Of a DNA stretch of 64,000 nt, positions 1 to 8,907 are shown piece by piece. The position numbers and the translations under genes are program-made. This DNA is from Clostridium sp. AF27-2AA (GTDB lineage Bacteria > Bacillota > Clostridia > Lachnospirales > Lachnospiraceae). The stretch lies in the NCBI RefSeq assembly GCF_003478505.1, contig NZ_QUFI01000005.1, positions 1 through 64,000 on the forward strand, given 5' to 3'. Below the pieces are notes generated by a model. It was not told where the DNA came from. It was given only the letters and a program-made list of their open reading frames with translations, and made no database searches. Every line of letters begins with the position of its first letter. Within the stretch, counting starts at the first letter, position 1.

Positions 1-17
1 GGGGCAGGGGAGTTGAG

Positions 18-35
18 GTGTCGAAGACACTTTTT
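18..35 (+). terminator. Weak intrinsic terminator at left edge
   Basis: A 5-bp stem (GTGTC/GACAC) with a GAA loop is followed directly by five T residues. It would end a plus-strand transcript entering from the left of the window and faces the end of mecA. The stem is short, so this is tentative. Confidence 0.35.
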
Positions 36-55
36 CGTTTTTGTGTTTCTGATAT

Positions 56-823
56 TCAGATCAGCGCCAGCTTCTGCAATGCGTCTGCTCCAATGATGAC
101 TTCAAAATGCTCCTGATAGTAGGCTTCGCCTGCGGCGTCTGTCCGGATCTTTTCCCCGTATTCCGCAAGCAGATTGCATACACGGCTGAAAACGACAGGA
201 TCAGCGGACTGACTGGAAAGAACCAGGTAATACTGGCTGGTTCCGGGCTTTTTATAAAGTTTGCTGGCTACGTTTCCCAGCGGCAGCGCCGCTCTGGCAG
301 CGTCGGAAATCTGGTCGAGGTTTCCGAAACGGTAGATGCGGGTCTGAATGGATGGAACACCGTCTGAAGGAGTTCCGTCCGCGGAAGCATCCGGGGTCTG
401 CAGTGTGGCCGTGTCAGAAGCATCCGGTGCATTGGCCGCCAGCATATTCTGCTTAAACAGTTCCATGAGTCCGTCAGCGCCCTCTAACAGTTCATTTGCA
501 AGACCGCCCCAGAGATTTTCCACCCCATCCTCGGAAAGAGGGGAGAATTTGGAAAAGCGGGTGTCCAGTTCCTCGGGATCCTCTATCTTGGTGATGACTA
601 ACATCACGCTTTCACCGGACAGTGGAATAGCTTCCACCATCAGGGGGATATCTTCAGCGTCAAAGCCAACTTCATTGGAGGCCTTTTGAATCATCTCACG
701 AAACAGGCCGCGGGCTTTCTCACTTCCATAAGCAAGCTCACCCAGATTTAAGTTGCGGGAACTAAGGTCAAAACTGGTCAGTGTGCACCGGATCTGGTTT
801 TCATTGATTCGTTCAATTTTCAT
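56..823 (-). CDS. mecA: Adaptor protein MecA (ClpC adaptor, competence regulator family)
   Basis: The 255-residue protein has the MecA hallmarks. The N-terminus MKIERINENQIRC is followed by the conserved stretch with ELAYGSEKARGLFREM and the block EDIPLMVEAIPLSG. A Pro/Asp/Ala/Thr-rich linker spans about residues 125-160, and the C-terminal domain resembles the ClpC-binding half (YRFGNLDQISDAARA). In Bacillus, MecA delivers substrates such as ComK to the ClpC/ClpP protease in the cytoplasm. The substrate here is unknown. An AAAGGAGTGATC ribosome binding site precedes the ATG on the minus strand. It is transcribed alone, divergently from the kinase gene. Confidence 0.95.
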   Translation of the reverse strand: MKIERINENQIRCTLTSFDLSSRNLNLGELAYGSEKARGLFREMIQKASNEVGFDAEDIPLMVEAIPLSGESVMLVITKIEDPEELDTRFSKFSPLSEDGVENLWGGLANELLEGADGLMELFKQNMLAANAPDASDTATLQTPDASADGTPSDGVPSIQTRIYRFGNLDQISDAARAALPLGNVASKLYKKPGTSQYYLVLSSQSADPVVFSRVCNLLAEYGEKIRTDAAGEAYYQEHFEVIIGADALQKLALI

Positions 824-888
824 AAGATCACTCCTTTCAATTTGAAATTCAGGGGGAAACAGAAAAAAGAATCTGCTTTCCTACTCTA

Positions 889-918
889 ATTATAGTATAT
901 GATACGGGGAAATATCAA
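889..918 (-). promoter_or_regulatory. Probable mecA promoter
   Basis: Read on the minus strand, TTGATA is followed after 18 bases by TATAAT. The -10 box lies about 66 bases upstream of the mecA start codon. Confidence 0.5.
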
Positions 919-1024
919 TTCCTATGTGAAAATTTCAGGAAATGTTAAGAAGTACAGTCTGTAGGCGGAAAATGTGATTTTTACCGGAATGGCGAATTTT
1001 GTCGAATGGTGAAGATGGATGCAC

Positions 1025-1053
1025 TTGCCTGACAACGTTATTTGAATTACAAT
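1025..1053 (+). promoter_or_regulatory. Possible promoter overlapping the kinase start
   Basis: TTGCCT (1025-1030) and TACAAT (1048-1053) are separated by 17 bases. The -10 box overlaps the annotated ATG at 1052, so a transcript from here would start inside the coding frame. Either this promoter is not used or the kinase starts further downstream. Confidence 0.3.
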
Positions 1054-2506
1054 GAAATCACAGAGACGAGTACAGGAAAGGGGGAGAAGAACAGCGGATA
1101 CCATTTTATTCGGAAAGTACCGGTTGTGCCGTGTACTTGGCTGCGGCAGAAGCGGCACAGTATTTCTGGCAAGGCACATGGAGCTTGACGAATACCGCGC
1201 CATTAAAAGGGTTCCAAAGACCTTTGTTAACTACGAACTGTTTAGAAAAGAAGCGCTGATACTGAAGGGGATTCGTGACCAGGCAATACCAATCGTATAT
1301 GACCTGGCAGAAGATGAGCAGTACAGCTACCTGATTGAGGAGTATCTCGAAGGAGATTCTTTATATGCCCTGATCCGTGAATCGGGACATTGTTCATCGG
1401 CAATGACGATCCGGTACGGAATTCAGATTTGCCATCTGGTACATATCATGCATTCAACAATGCCTACCCCTGTCTTATATCTTGATTTACAACCCAAAAA
1501 TCTTTTACTTTATAAAAACACAATCAAGTTGATTGACTTTGATCATGCAGTTTACGCGGATGAAGCAGAACGCCTGGCAGAACGTTACGGAACGGCTGGC
1601 TGCGCGGCGCCGGAGCAGTATACGGGAGATGTTTTAGATGGAAGAACCGATATTTATGCCATTGGTGCTGTCCTCCATTACATGCTGACAGGACATTTCC
1701 CGGGGGAACCGGTCCGGCCGGAGCAGGTGAAATTATCAGGAATAACCGAACGGCGCCTGATGCGTCTGATTCGAAAGTGTCTGCAGAAAGAGAAAGACAG
1801 ACGGTTTCAGACCGCAGAGGAACTGGAACAAGCGTTGCAAAAACTTTGGGAACAGTCAGAAAATGGCGTATTTCAATATGGTGCAAAGTGTATGGAGGAG
1901 TCTCTGGTGATTGCTGTGGCGGGCAGTCGTCACGGTGTGGGAACAACCCACATTGCTATGGGACTGGCGGCATATCTGCAAAAGTGCGGAATGTCAGCGG
2001 TTTACGAAGAATTTAATGAATCCGGCGCGGTACGCCAGCTGGCAGAGTGTCGTGGAGCCAGGGCAGATTCATGTGGTGTGTTTCGTATCTGGAAAACACC
2101 CATGCTTCCCTGCTATGGCGAGGCAGTGGAATGGAAACCGTCCGGATACCGGATCCGCATTCTGGACTGCGGTGCGGATCCGGGCCTGCTGACGCAGGAA
2201 AACGCAGACGGATACCTGCTTATATGCGGAGGAAAACCATGGGAATGGGAAAATTCCGAAGAAGCGGCAGAGTTATGTGCATCTGTGCGTGGACTGAACG
2301 TCATTTATAATCTGTTTTGTGGAAGTTTATCCTTTCGACAGAAGCAGCCATGCGCAGAAGGATTGCGGATGCCGTATTTCGAGGATCCGTTTACAGGAGG
2401 CCGGAAATCGGACTGTGTGTACCGGCTTCTCTGGAACCGGTGGTTTGGACAGGGAGGAGACACGTCGCGAAACGTATTTGGGGAAAGAAAAAAGAAACTC
2501 CGGTAG
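1052..2506 (+). CDS. Soluble Ser/Thr protein kinase fused to a MinD/ParA-like P-loop domain
   Basis: Residues about 22-265 form a Hanks-type kinase. It has the glycine loop GCGRSG (30-36), Lys52 in AIKRV, Glu67 of helix C, catalytic Asp145 in LDLQPKN (in place of HRD), metal-binding Asp162 in DFD (in place of DFG), and the AAPEQY activation segment. Residues about 285-484 contain a second nucleotide-binding fold with the Walker A-like GSRHGVGTTH (291-300). No membrane segment or PASTA domain is visible, so it is probably cytoplasmic. The ATG at 1052 lacks a good ribosome binding site. A purine-rich AAAGGGGGAG lies at 1077-1086 with no normal start codon just after it, so the start is uncertain. 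The frame overlaps the next P-loop gene. Function unknown. Confidence 0.75.
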   Translation: MKSQRRVQERGRRTADTILFGKYRLCRVLGCGRSGTVFLARHMELDEYRAIKRVPKTFVNYELFRKEALILKGIRDQAIPIVYDLAEDEQYSYLIEEYLEGDSLYALIRESGHCSSAMTIRYGIQICHLVHIMHSTMPTPVLYLDLQPKNLLLYKNTIKLIDFDHAVYADEAERLAERYGTAGCAAPEQYTGDVLDGRTDIYAIGAVLHYMLTGHFPGEPVRPEQVKLSGITERRLMRLIRKCLQKEKDRRFQTAEELEQALQKLWEQSENGVFQYGAKCMEESLVIAVAGSRHGVGTTHIAMGLAAYLQKCGMSAVYEEFNESGAVRQLAECRGARADSCGVFRIWKTPMLPCYGEAVEWKPSGYRIRILDCGADPGLLTQENADGYLLICGGKPWEWENSEEAAELCASVRGLNVIYNLFCGSLSFRQKQPCAEGLRMPYFEDPFTGGRKSDCVYRLLWNRWFGQGGDTSRNVFGERKKKLR

Positions 2507-3126
2507 GCCTGTCAGGACCCCGGGTTTGTGTAATTGGCCTGGCTGGCTGTGGCCGGGGAGTGGGAACCAGTCATCTGGCGATTTCCCTGGCAAATTATCT
2601 GACGGGAGTGAAACGAAAAAAGACAGCGCTATTAGAGTGGAACGATCACGGTGATTTTGAAAGGATAGGGCGTTTTGCCGGAAAAGAATGGCGGGAGACG
2701 GACCAGAGCCGGAATAAAGGGGAAGTGTTTCGGATTATGGAAGTGGATTATTACAAAATGGCAGATCCGTCGGTATTATCATTTTGTCTGGGCAGAGACT
2801 ATCATTACATTATTCTGGATTACGGAGAAGTAACAGAGAGCAGCCTGTGTGAGTGCGCGCGTTGTGACAGAAAAATCCTGGTGGGATCGTTAAGTGAATG
2901 GAAGGCGGAAGCATTTCTGGAGGTACTGGAGCAGGCTGGAAACAGAGATGAAAGCTGGAGAATGGCCGTTGTTTCGGGCGGAGAAGATACCAGAAGAGAA
3001 ATAGAAAAGCTGTTTCGCTGCAGGCTGCAGAGACTTCCAGCTTCAGCAGATGCTTTTCGCATTACCAGAGAAGAGATACCGTGCTTTGAGGACCTATTGT
3101 TTGCGCGGCGGGGCCGGGCAAGGTGA
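2317..3126 (+). CDS. P-loop NTPase of MinD/ParA-like type, paralogue of the kinase tail
   Basis: The protein carries GCGRGVGTSHLAIS, a Walker A-like motif nearly matching the one in the preceding kinase fusion. It is followed by a similar YLTGVKRKKTALLEWN strand, so the two look like a tandem duplication. The later YHYIILDYGEV resembles a Walker B strand. The longest frame overlaps the upstream gene by about 190 bases. The true start is probably later, for example the in-frame GTG at 2440, but no clear ribosome binding site fixes it. The small gene at 3287 follows. The role is unknown; family resemblance suggests ATP-dependent localisation or regulation. Confidence 0.6.
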   Translation: MWKFILSTEAAMRRRIADAVFRGSVYRRPEIGLCVPASLEPVVWTGRRHVAKRIWGKKKETPVGLSGPRVCVIGLAGCGRGVGTSHLAISLANYLTGVKRKKTALLEWNDHGDFERIGRFAGKEWRETDQSRNKGEVFRIMEVDYYKMADPSVLSFCLGRDYHYIILDYGEVTESSLCECARCDRKILVGSLSEWKAEAFLEVLEQAGNRDESWRMAVVSGGEDTRREIEKLFRCRLQRLPASADAFRITREEIPCFEDLLFARRGRAR

Positions 3127-3286
3127 GATAAGGACCGGAGAGCAAGTAAAAAATGCGGGCGGCACCGTGTTTTATACAAGTGGAAGAAACGGGCTGTGGT
3201 TCATAGTGTCGGAACCGCAGCAGAAAATGTGTCACGCAAAACCTTCTGGAAATAACGGATGCCGTTTTGCAGAAAAGGGGTATTAT

Positions 3287-3580
3287 ATGACCGTACAGGA
3301 GAATGAAAAAAGCGAAGGAAAACAGGTTTACGTGGAAGGTCTGAAGCGGTATCAGAAACGCGGGATCCGCGTGCTGATCGATGGGGTGGACGCCAGCGAC
3401 GCAACGTGGGAAAAGCTGTTTGAGGTCCGTGAGGACGGCAGTTTCTATATGGGAGATTATATTCTGGAGGATATTCCGCGGGAAGATCCTCAGGGCGAGG
3501 GGGTGAATGAAGAAGCAGAAGACTATATGAAAGCCAGGCGGTTAAAAGAAATCCATTTTGATATTGTGTATCACAGATAA
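3287..3580 (+). CDS. Conserved-looking small acidic protein of unknown function
   Basis: A 97-residue protein starts at MTVQENEKSEG, chosen because AAAAGGGG sits 8 bases ahead of this ATG. The open frame extends further upstream but without a ribosome binding site. It has no signal peptide, membrane segment or recognised motif. Acidic stretches (LEDIPREDPQGEG, NEEAEDYM) dominate the C-terminal half. It lies 160 bases after the P-loop gene in the same direction and may belong to that kinase/P-loop unit. I do not recognise the family. Confidence 0.6.
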   Translation: MTVQENEKSEGKQVYVEGLKRYQKRGIRVLIDGVDASDATWEKLFEVREDGSFYMGDYILEDIPREDPQGEGVNEEAEDYMKARRLKEIHFDIVYHR

Positions 3581-3701
3581 AGAAAAAAAGAGAATCCCGA
3601 TTCAGCCCGGGAAAAGAAAAAAGATCAGGAAAATTTAAGAGAAGCCGTGTCAGATTTATGCTATACTGGAACATAAGAATACCAGTAAGGAGATACGGCA
3701 G

Positions 3702-5363
3702 ATGAAAAGATTTCTGACAACAGTACTGACTGTGATACTGACGATCGTGCTTGCTGCGGGAGCAGCGGCGGGATTTATTTTATACCGAAAGTACAAACCA
3801 TCAAAAGAGCAGGTGGATCAGAGTGAATGGTATCAGGCCAGCGGGAATGAGTCCGCGGTTTTTCTGAACAGTGAACGGGAAGAGGGCGTGAAGGGCCGAT
3901 ATATAGACGGCCAGGTTTATCTGCCGGTCGACTGGGTTGATGAGGCAGTCAATGAGCGGTTCTACTGGGATGAGGAAAACAGCCAGCTGATCTATACACT
4001 GCCGGACCAGATCGTGTACGCCAATGAAGAAACCATGGGAAGCAGCGGAAAGCCGCTGCTGGTACAGCAGGACGGAACGGTCTGGCTGCTTTCCAGCCTG
4101 GTGAGTGCCTATACTAATGTGCGCATTGAGACCTTCGATACGGACGGGGTACACAGAATCTTTGTAGATACCACATGGGAATCACAGCAGCTTGCAAAGG
4201 TGAAGAAGAATACCGCGCTGCGAATCCGGGGAGGGGTAAAGAGTGCCCTGATCACAGAAGTTCCATCCGGGGCAGAGGTGACGGTTCTGGAACAGCTGGA
4301 AAACTGGAGCCGGGTACGGACGGAGGATGGCCAGGTCGGGTATCTGCCGAACCGGCGTCTGAAAGAAACGGAAGCAAAAACTCTGGTCAGCACATTTCAG
4401 GAGCCGGAATACACCAGCATCTCCATGGACGAGCCGGTGGTGTTAGTATGGCATCAGGTGACCAACCTTTCCGCAAATCAGGCAATGCAGACATTGATAT
4501 CTGCTACAAAAGGCGTGAATGTGATTGCGCCGACCTGGTTCATGCTGACAGACAACAGTGGAAATTACGAGTCTCTTGCGGATAAGAATTATGTAGATCA
4601 GGCGCACGCTATGGGCATGCAGGTGTGGGCAGTGCTGGATAATTTCAATAAGGGAGACAATGTACAGTCAGAGGTACTGTTTGCCAGTACGGCGGCCAGA
4701 AAGAAGCTGATCGCATCTTTGATGAAGGATGCGCAAACCTATGGATTTGACGGCATCAACCTGGATGTGGAGGGAATCAAGGCTTCTGCGGGACCTCATT
4801 ATGTACAGTTTATCCGGGAACTTTCTGTGGATTGCAGAAAGGCTGGCCTGGTCTTATCCATTGATTCCTATGTGCCGGCTTCCTATTCCGCGTTTTATAA
4901 CTGGGCGGAGCAGGGACGCGTGGCGGATTATGTGGTCATGATGGGTTATGACGAGCATTTTGCAGGCGGAGAGGCCGGTTCGGTCGCGTCCATTGGCTAT
5001 GAGAGACAGGGCATTACGGATCTGTTAAAGCAGGTGCCAAAGGAGAAACTGATCAGCGCAATTCCGTTTTATACCCGCATCTGGAAAGAAGATGCGTCGG
5101 GAACCAGTTCCCAGTCCGTAGGCATCTCAAGTGCCAAAGAATGGGTGGAAATCAATCAGGTGGAATTATACTGGCAGGAGGATCTTGGCCAGTATTATGG
5201 AGAACTGGAGAAGGACGGAGTGAACTACGAAATCTGGATGGAAGAGGAACGCTCCCTGGAACTGAAAATGCAGCTGATCCGGGACAATGGCCTGGCGGGT
5301 GTTGCCTGCTGGCGTCTTGGGCTGGAGCCTGCAGATGTCTGGGATGTCGTGAAACTGCCATAG
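3702..5363 (+). CDS. Membrane-anchored glycoside hydrolase family 18 protein with SH3 domain
   Basis: A single N-terminal membrane segment (about residues 5-28) anchors the protein outside the cell. A stalk domain of about 130 residues follows, with repeated motifs like those of copper-amine-oxidase N-terminal domains. Next are a bacterial SH3 domain (about 170-220, with LRIRG, GAEVTVLEQLENWSRV and GYLP) and a GH18 barrel to the end. The GH18 signature DGINLDVE is at 350-357, with Glu357 as the expected acid/base. Related domain orders occur in spore-cortex and cell-wall enzymes such as SleL/YaaH-like N-acetylglucosaminidases. Peptidoglycan is therefore the likely substrate, although no LysM domain is present. 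ATG follows GTAAGGAG. Confidence 0.85.
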   Translation: MKRFLTTVLTVILTIVLAAGAAAGFILYRKYKPSKEQVDQSEWYQASGNESAVFLNSEREEGVKGRYIDGQVYLPVDWVDEAVNERFYWDEENSQLIYTLPDQIVYANEETMGSSGKPLLVQQDGTVWLLSSLVSAYTNVRIETFDTDGVHRIFVDTTWESQQLAKVKKNTALRIRGGVKSALITEVPSGAEVTVLEQLENWSRVRTEDGQVGYLPNRRLKETEAKTLVSTFQEPEYTSISMDEPVVLVWHQVTNLSANQAMQTLISATKGVNVIAPTWFMLTDNSGNYESLADKNYVDQAHAMGMQVWAVLDNFNKGDNVQSEVLFASTAARKKLIASLMKDAQTYGFDGINLDVEGIKASAGPHYVQFIRELSVDCRKAGLVLSIDSYVPASYSAFYNWAEQGRVADYVVMMGYDEHFAGGEAGSVASIGYERQGITDLLKQVPKEKLISAIPFYTRIWKEDASGTSSQSVGISSAKEWVEINQVELYWQEDLGQYYGELEKDGVNYEIWMEEERSLELKMQLIRDNGLAGVACWRLGLEPADVWDVVKLP

Positions 5364-5405
5364 TTCTGCTTTTAAATGCGAGATGGTTTGGAAAGGGTGA
5401 TGGAT

Positions 5406-6914
5406 ATGAAAAAGAGACTGGGAGGCAGAAGGCAGATTCTTTCTGCCTTTCTGCCTGTTCTGGCTGCAGCAGCGCTGCTTAGTGGATGTCAGAGGGAAAA
5501 TCCGGCGGCTGTGACGGAAGTATCAGAAGAAAGCCAGGAAGAAAGCAGGGAAACGGAACAGAACAGTGAGGCCGGAACGGATGCGTCCGCAGCCGAAACT
5601 TCTTCCGGTGATGAAAAGAGGGAAGACCTGAAGCATCAGGAAAAAACGCAGGAGACAGAAATTGTGGAAGATTCCGGACCGCTTCCGAAGGCAGAAGACG
5701 GCGGATGGATGGAAAATATCATGCTGGGTACGGATATCCATTACTTTTCTGATTCCCTGACCGATGGCGGGCCGCGCTTTCAGGAAATGGTAGAGTATGG
5801 TGACGGCAAGGTAGTAACGTATATTGACCAGATCACCGATGCGTTTCTGGATGAGGTGGTGAAGCTGCGGCCGGATGCACTGGTTTTAAGCGGAGATCTG
5901 ACATTAAACGGCGAGAAGGCCAGCCATAAGGATCTGGCGGAAAAGCTTCACCGGGTGGAGAATAACGGAATTCCGGTTCTTGTTATTCCGGGAAACCATG
6001 ATATCAATAACCGCCAGGCGGCGCGCTACGAGGGAGAGGAAAGACTTCCGGCAGAGTATACGACCCCGGAGGAATTCAGGCAGATTTACCAGGCCTTTGG
6101 CTATGATGAAGCGGCCAGTGAGGATCTGAACAGTTTGAGTTATCTGTATGAGCTGGATGAAAACACCTGGCTCCTCATGATTGACAGCTGCCAGTACAGT
6201 CCGGTGAATAAGGTTGGCGGAGCTATTTCCGAGGCAACCTATGAATGGATCGAACAGCAGTTAGAAGCAGCCTGGGATGCCGGTGTGGAGATCATTCCCA
6301 TTGCCCATCATAACCTGCTGGATGAGAGCGAGATCTATGTAGATGAATGTACCATTGAACACAGTGAACAGTTTGTGGATCTTCTGGAAACATGGGATGT
6401 ACCGCTGTTTTTAAGCGGACATCTGCATGTGCAGCACTGCAAACGGTCCGATGAAAACCGTGGAGTATGGGAGATGGTAACTGCGTCACTGGCAACGCCA
6501 TCCTGCAAGTACGCGATCCTGACCTACCGGGATGACCGGAGTTTTCTTTATCGGACCAGATCTCTGGATGTGGAAGCGTGGGCGAAGAAAAACGGACAGA
6601 CAGAGCCGGAGCTTCTGGATTTCAAGGAATTTCAGACCCCGTTTTTGCGGCGGGTTTTCTATAACCAGGCAGTGGCGGCACTGAGGGAAGTGCCAGAGGT
6701 TTCAGACAGTGAGCGGGAGCAGATGGCTCAGCTGTATTCCCTGTTAAAATACCATTATTATCAGGGAACGGCATACCAGGTTCAGGAGCAGGTACGAAAG
6801 GATCCTGCCTATCCGCTCTGGATGGAAAAGGGCATGGCAACCCAGCAGGGCGACTACTTCCAGTATATTCTGGAAGACGGCGTTCGGAATTATAATCGGC
6901 TGGAAGTGGAATAA
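5406..6914 (+). CDS. Lipoprotein metallophosphoesterase (calcineurin-like)
   Basis: The lipobox LLSGC near residue 23 predicts a surface lipoprotein. A Ser/Glu-rich linker follows to about residue 90. The metallophosphoesterase motifs appear in order: TDIHYFSD (DxH), LSGDLTLNGE (GDxxxxG), IPGNHD (GNHD), IAHHN and LSGHLHVQH (GHxH). All metal ligands expected for a di-metal phosphoesterase are present. The ATG at 5406 is preferred because GAAAGGGTG lies just upstream; two earlier in-frame ATGs lack that spacing. It sits between the GH18 protein and the amidase, suggesting an envelope role. The substrate is unknown. Confidence 0.85.
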   Translation: MKKRLGGRRQILSAFLPVLAAAALLSGCQRENPAAVTEVSEESQEESRETEQNSEAGTDASAAETSSGDEKREDLKHQEKTQETEIVEDSGPLPKAEDGGWMENIMLGTDIHYFSDSLTDGGPRFQEMVEYGDGKVVTYIDQITDAFLDEVVKLRPDALVLSGDLTLNGEKASHKDLAEKLHRVENNGIPVLVIPGNHDINNRQAARYEGEERLPAEYTTPEEFRQIYQAFGYDEAASEDLNSLSYLYELDENTWLLMIDSCQYSPVNKVGGAISEATYEWIEQQLEAAWDAGVEIIPIAHHNLLDESEIYVDECTIEHSEQFVDLLETWDVPLFLSGHLHVQHCKRSDENRGVWEMVTASLATPSCKYAILTYRDDRSFLYRTRSLDVEAWAKKNGQTEPELLDFKEFQTPFLRRVFYNQAVAALREVPEVSDSEREQMAQLYSLLKYHYYQGTAYQVQEQVRKDPAYPLWMEKGMATQQGDYFQYILEDGVRNYNRLEVE

Positions 6915-6939
6915 ATATTGTCTGCTGTCAGGCTGCTTC

Positions 6940-7785
6940 ATGATAAATGAAAAGACGGTGTTTTTTTCGAAGCTCCGGAATCATATATTTTACAGGAAAA
7001 GTGGAATCTGGAGCGGTAAGGTGAAAAAAGATGGATGGACCTGGCATAATTGGCAGACAGAAGCAGAAAAACAGAAGGAAGAAGGCCGGAGAATACCAGA
7101 ACTTCTGATGGCAGTCATGCTCCTCGTAGCCGTATTTCTGGTATCCCGGCAGGCGGGACTAATGGTGTCCGGGCAGGCAGTGATGGCGAAGAGCCGCCCT
7201 CCGGTTGTTGTCTTAGACGCCGGTCACGGCGGTTTCGATCCGGGCAAGATTGGTGTGGATGGAAGCCTGGAAAAAGAGATTAACCTGCAGATCGCGAAAC
7301 GGCTGAAGGCGTATCTGGAAGCGGAGGGTGTGGAAGTATGTATGACCAGGGAAGATGACCGGGGCCTTTATGCGGAACGTGACAGCAGCAAAAAAATGGC
7401 GGACATGAAAAACCGCTGCAAAAAGATCACGGAAGCGGATCCGAATCTGGTGGTGAGCATTCATCAGAACAGCTATCATCAGGAACCGATATCCGGCGGC
7501 CAGGTCTTTTATTACAAAACATCCGAAAGAGGAAAGCGCCTCGCAGAAATTCTGCAGAGGCGCTTTGATTATGTATTAGGGGAGAGGAATACCAGACAGG
7601 CAAAGCCCAATGGAAATTACTATCTTCTTTTACATGTAAAACAGCCAATCGTGATTGTAGAATGCGGTTTTTTATCCAACTGGAAGGAGGCAGCCGATCT
7701 GAATGCGGAGGAATATCAGGACCGGCTGGCCTGGACACTTCATATGGGAATTATGGAGTTCCTGAATGGAGAGAAATCTGCTTGA
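6940..7785 (+). CDS. cwlD: N-acetylmuramoyl-L-alanine amidase, CwlD-like
   Basis: An N-terminal membrane segment (LLMAVMLLVAVFLVS) is followed by a complete Amidase_3 domain. Zinc-ligand motifs are LDAGHGGFDPG, the glutamate in LEKEINL, and SIHQNSYH. The C-terminal IVECGFLSNWKEAADL carries the catalytic glutamate. In spore formers CwlD removes peptides from muramic acid so that muramic-delta-lactam can form in the cortex. The size and single anchor fit CwlD, but another wall amidase is possible. ATG 6940 lacks a ribosome binding site; GTG 7021 has GGAG seven bases upstream and may be the true start. Its stop codon overlaps the ribU promoter. Confidence 0.8.
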   Translation: MINEKTVFFSKLRNHIFYRKSGIWSGKVKKDGWTWHNWQTEAEKQKEEGRRIPELLMAVMLLVAVFLVSRQAGLMVSGQAVMAKSRPPVVVLDAGHGGFDPGKIGVDGSLEKEINLQIAKRLKAYLEAEGVEVCMTREDDRGLYAERDSSKKMADMKNRCKKITEADPNLVVSIHQNSYHQEPISGGQVFYYKTSERGKRLAEILQRRFDYVLGERNTRQAKPNGNYYLLLHVKQPIVIVECGFLSNWKEAADLNAEEYQDRLAWTLHMGIMEFLNGEKSA

Positions 7786-7810
7786 TTTTTGTAAAGAGAT
7801 GTACTATAGT
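7782..7810 (+). promoter_or_regulatory. Promoter of the FMN-riboswitch/ribU transcript
   Basis: TTGATT (7782-7787) and TATAGT (7805-7810) are 17 bases apart. They lie just upstream of the FMN aptamer, so the predicted start is near 7817. Confidence 0.65.
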
Positions 7811-7825
7811 TAAGTCAACGATAAG

Positions 7826-7938
7826 TTCTTCGGGGCGGGGCGCAATTCCCCACCGGCGGTTACAGTCCGCGACCTGCTTTTCAGCAGCTGATTTGGTGAG
7901 ATTCCAAAACCGACAGTATAGTCTGGATGAGAGAAGAA
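7826..7938 (+). promoter_or_regulatory. FMN riboswitch (RFN element)
   Basis: The conserved blocks are present in order: a TTCTTC/GAAGAA closing stem, CGGGGCGGGGCGCAATTCCC, ACCGGCGGTTACAGTCCGC, GGTGAGATTCC, CCGACAGTATAGTCTGGATG and GAGAAG. An intrinsic terminator follows 57 bases later and then the riboflavin transporter gene. FMN binding would be expected to favour termination. Confidence 0.96.
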
Positions 7939-7994
7939 ATTGTGTGAAGACTTTCGCGGAGCTCCCGTGAGAGCGGCATGAATGACTGAACCCC

Positions 7995-8024
7995 CCCCCG
8001 GATAGAGATATCCGGGGGATTTTT
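7995..8024 (+). terminator. Riboswitch-controlled terminator
   Basis: CCCCCGGATA pairs with TATCCGGGGG around a GAGA loop and is followed by ATTTTTGTTTT. It lies between the FMN aptamer and ribU and is the expected expression platform. Confidence 0.9.
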
Positions 8025-8102
8025 GTTTTATTTCCACTCCTCTGCCACACACGATTCCTCTGAATGATGAACTTAAATACAAAATTTCAGGAGGAAAAAG
8101 AC

Positions 8103-8744
8103 ATGAAAGAAAAACTGCTTACAACAAAAAATGTGGTATTGATGGGAATGTTCGGCGCACTGGCCGGTGTGCTGATGCTCTTTGAATTTCCGCTTCCGTT
8201 TCTGGCACCGAGCTTTTACGGACTGGATGTCAGCGAGGTTCCGGTCCTGATCGGTACCTTTGCCATGGGGCCAGTGGCTGGAGCCATTATGGAAGTGGTC
8301 AAGATTCTGGTGAAGCTGGTATTAAAGCCAACCAGTACTGGATTTGTGGGTGAGTTTGCAAATCTGGTCATTTCCTGTGCCATGGTAGTTCCGGCAGGTA
8401 TCATCTACAAGGTTTCCCATACCCGCAAAGGCGCTATGACGGGTCTGGTTGTGGGAACCGTTCTGATGGCAGTAGTTGGCGTGGCAGCCAATGCCCTGGT
8501 GATGCTTCCGTTCTACTCCAACTTTATGCCGATGGAGACCATTCTGGCAGCAGGTGCTGCTATCAATCCGGCAGTGGGAAGCGTATGGACCTTCGCATTC
8601 TTCTGCGTAGGACCGTTCAATCTGGTAAAGGGTATTGTGGTATCTGTGGTTACCTCTCTGGTTTACAAGCGCGTCAGCGTTCTGATCCACAGTGTGGGAA
8701 ATCATCAGAAAGCGGTAAAGAACAGCAAACGTGTCAACGCATAG
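8103..8744 (+). CDS. ribU: Riboflavin ECF transporter S component RibU
   Basis: A 213-residue polytopic membrane protein with the RibU family signature: VVLMGMFGALAGVLMLFEFP, DVSEVPVLIGTFAMGPVAG, and TSTGFVGEFANLV. It captures riboflavin and works with the shared EcfA/EcfA'/EcfT module, which is not in this window. The ATG at 8103 follows AGGAGG. The FMN riboswitch upstream independently supports the substrate. A second RibU lies at 46.1 kb. Confidence 0.95.
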   Translation: MKEKLLTTKNVVLMGMFGALAGVLMLFEFPLPFLAPSFYGLDVSEVPVLIGTFAMGPVAGAIMEVVKILVKLVLKPTSTGFVGEFANLVISCAMVVPAGIIYKVSHTRKGAMTGLVVGTVLMAVVGVAANALVMLPFYSNFMPMETILAAGAAINPAVGSVWTFAFFCVGPFNLVKGIVVSVVTSLVYKRVSVLIHSVGNHQKAVKNSKRVNA

Positions 8745-8810
8745 AGCATCCGTTGCTGCAGTTGATATAGAGTGTGAACAGGTATAATTTCTGATATGGA
8801 GTTTATTATG

Positions 8811-8843
8811 ACGCCCTGCGGTGTGCCTTGCACCGCAGGGCGT
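8811..8843 (+). terminator. Terminator hairpin after ribU
   Basis: A perfect 13-bp stem (ACGCCCTGCGGTG with its complement) has a 7-base loop and is followed by a weak T-rich run (CTTGTGTTAT). Confidence 0.6.
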
Positions 8844-8907
8844 CTTGTGTTATGATAAGGCAGAATCATTGTACCGGTAAAAGCGCAATTGCAAAGAAGG
8901 TAAAAAC

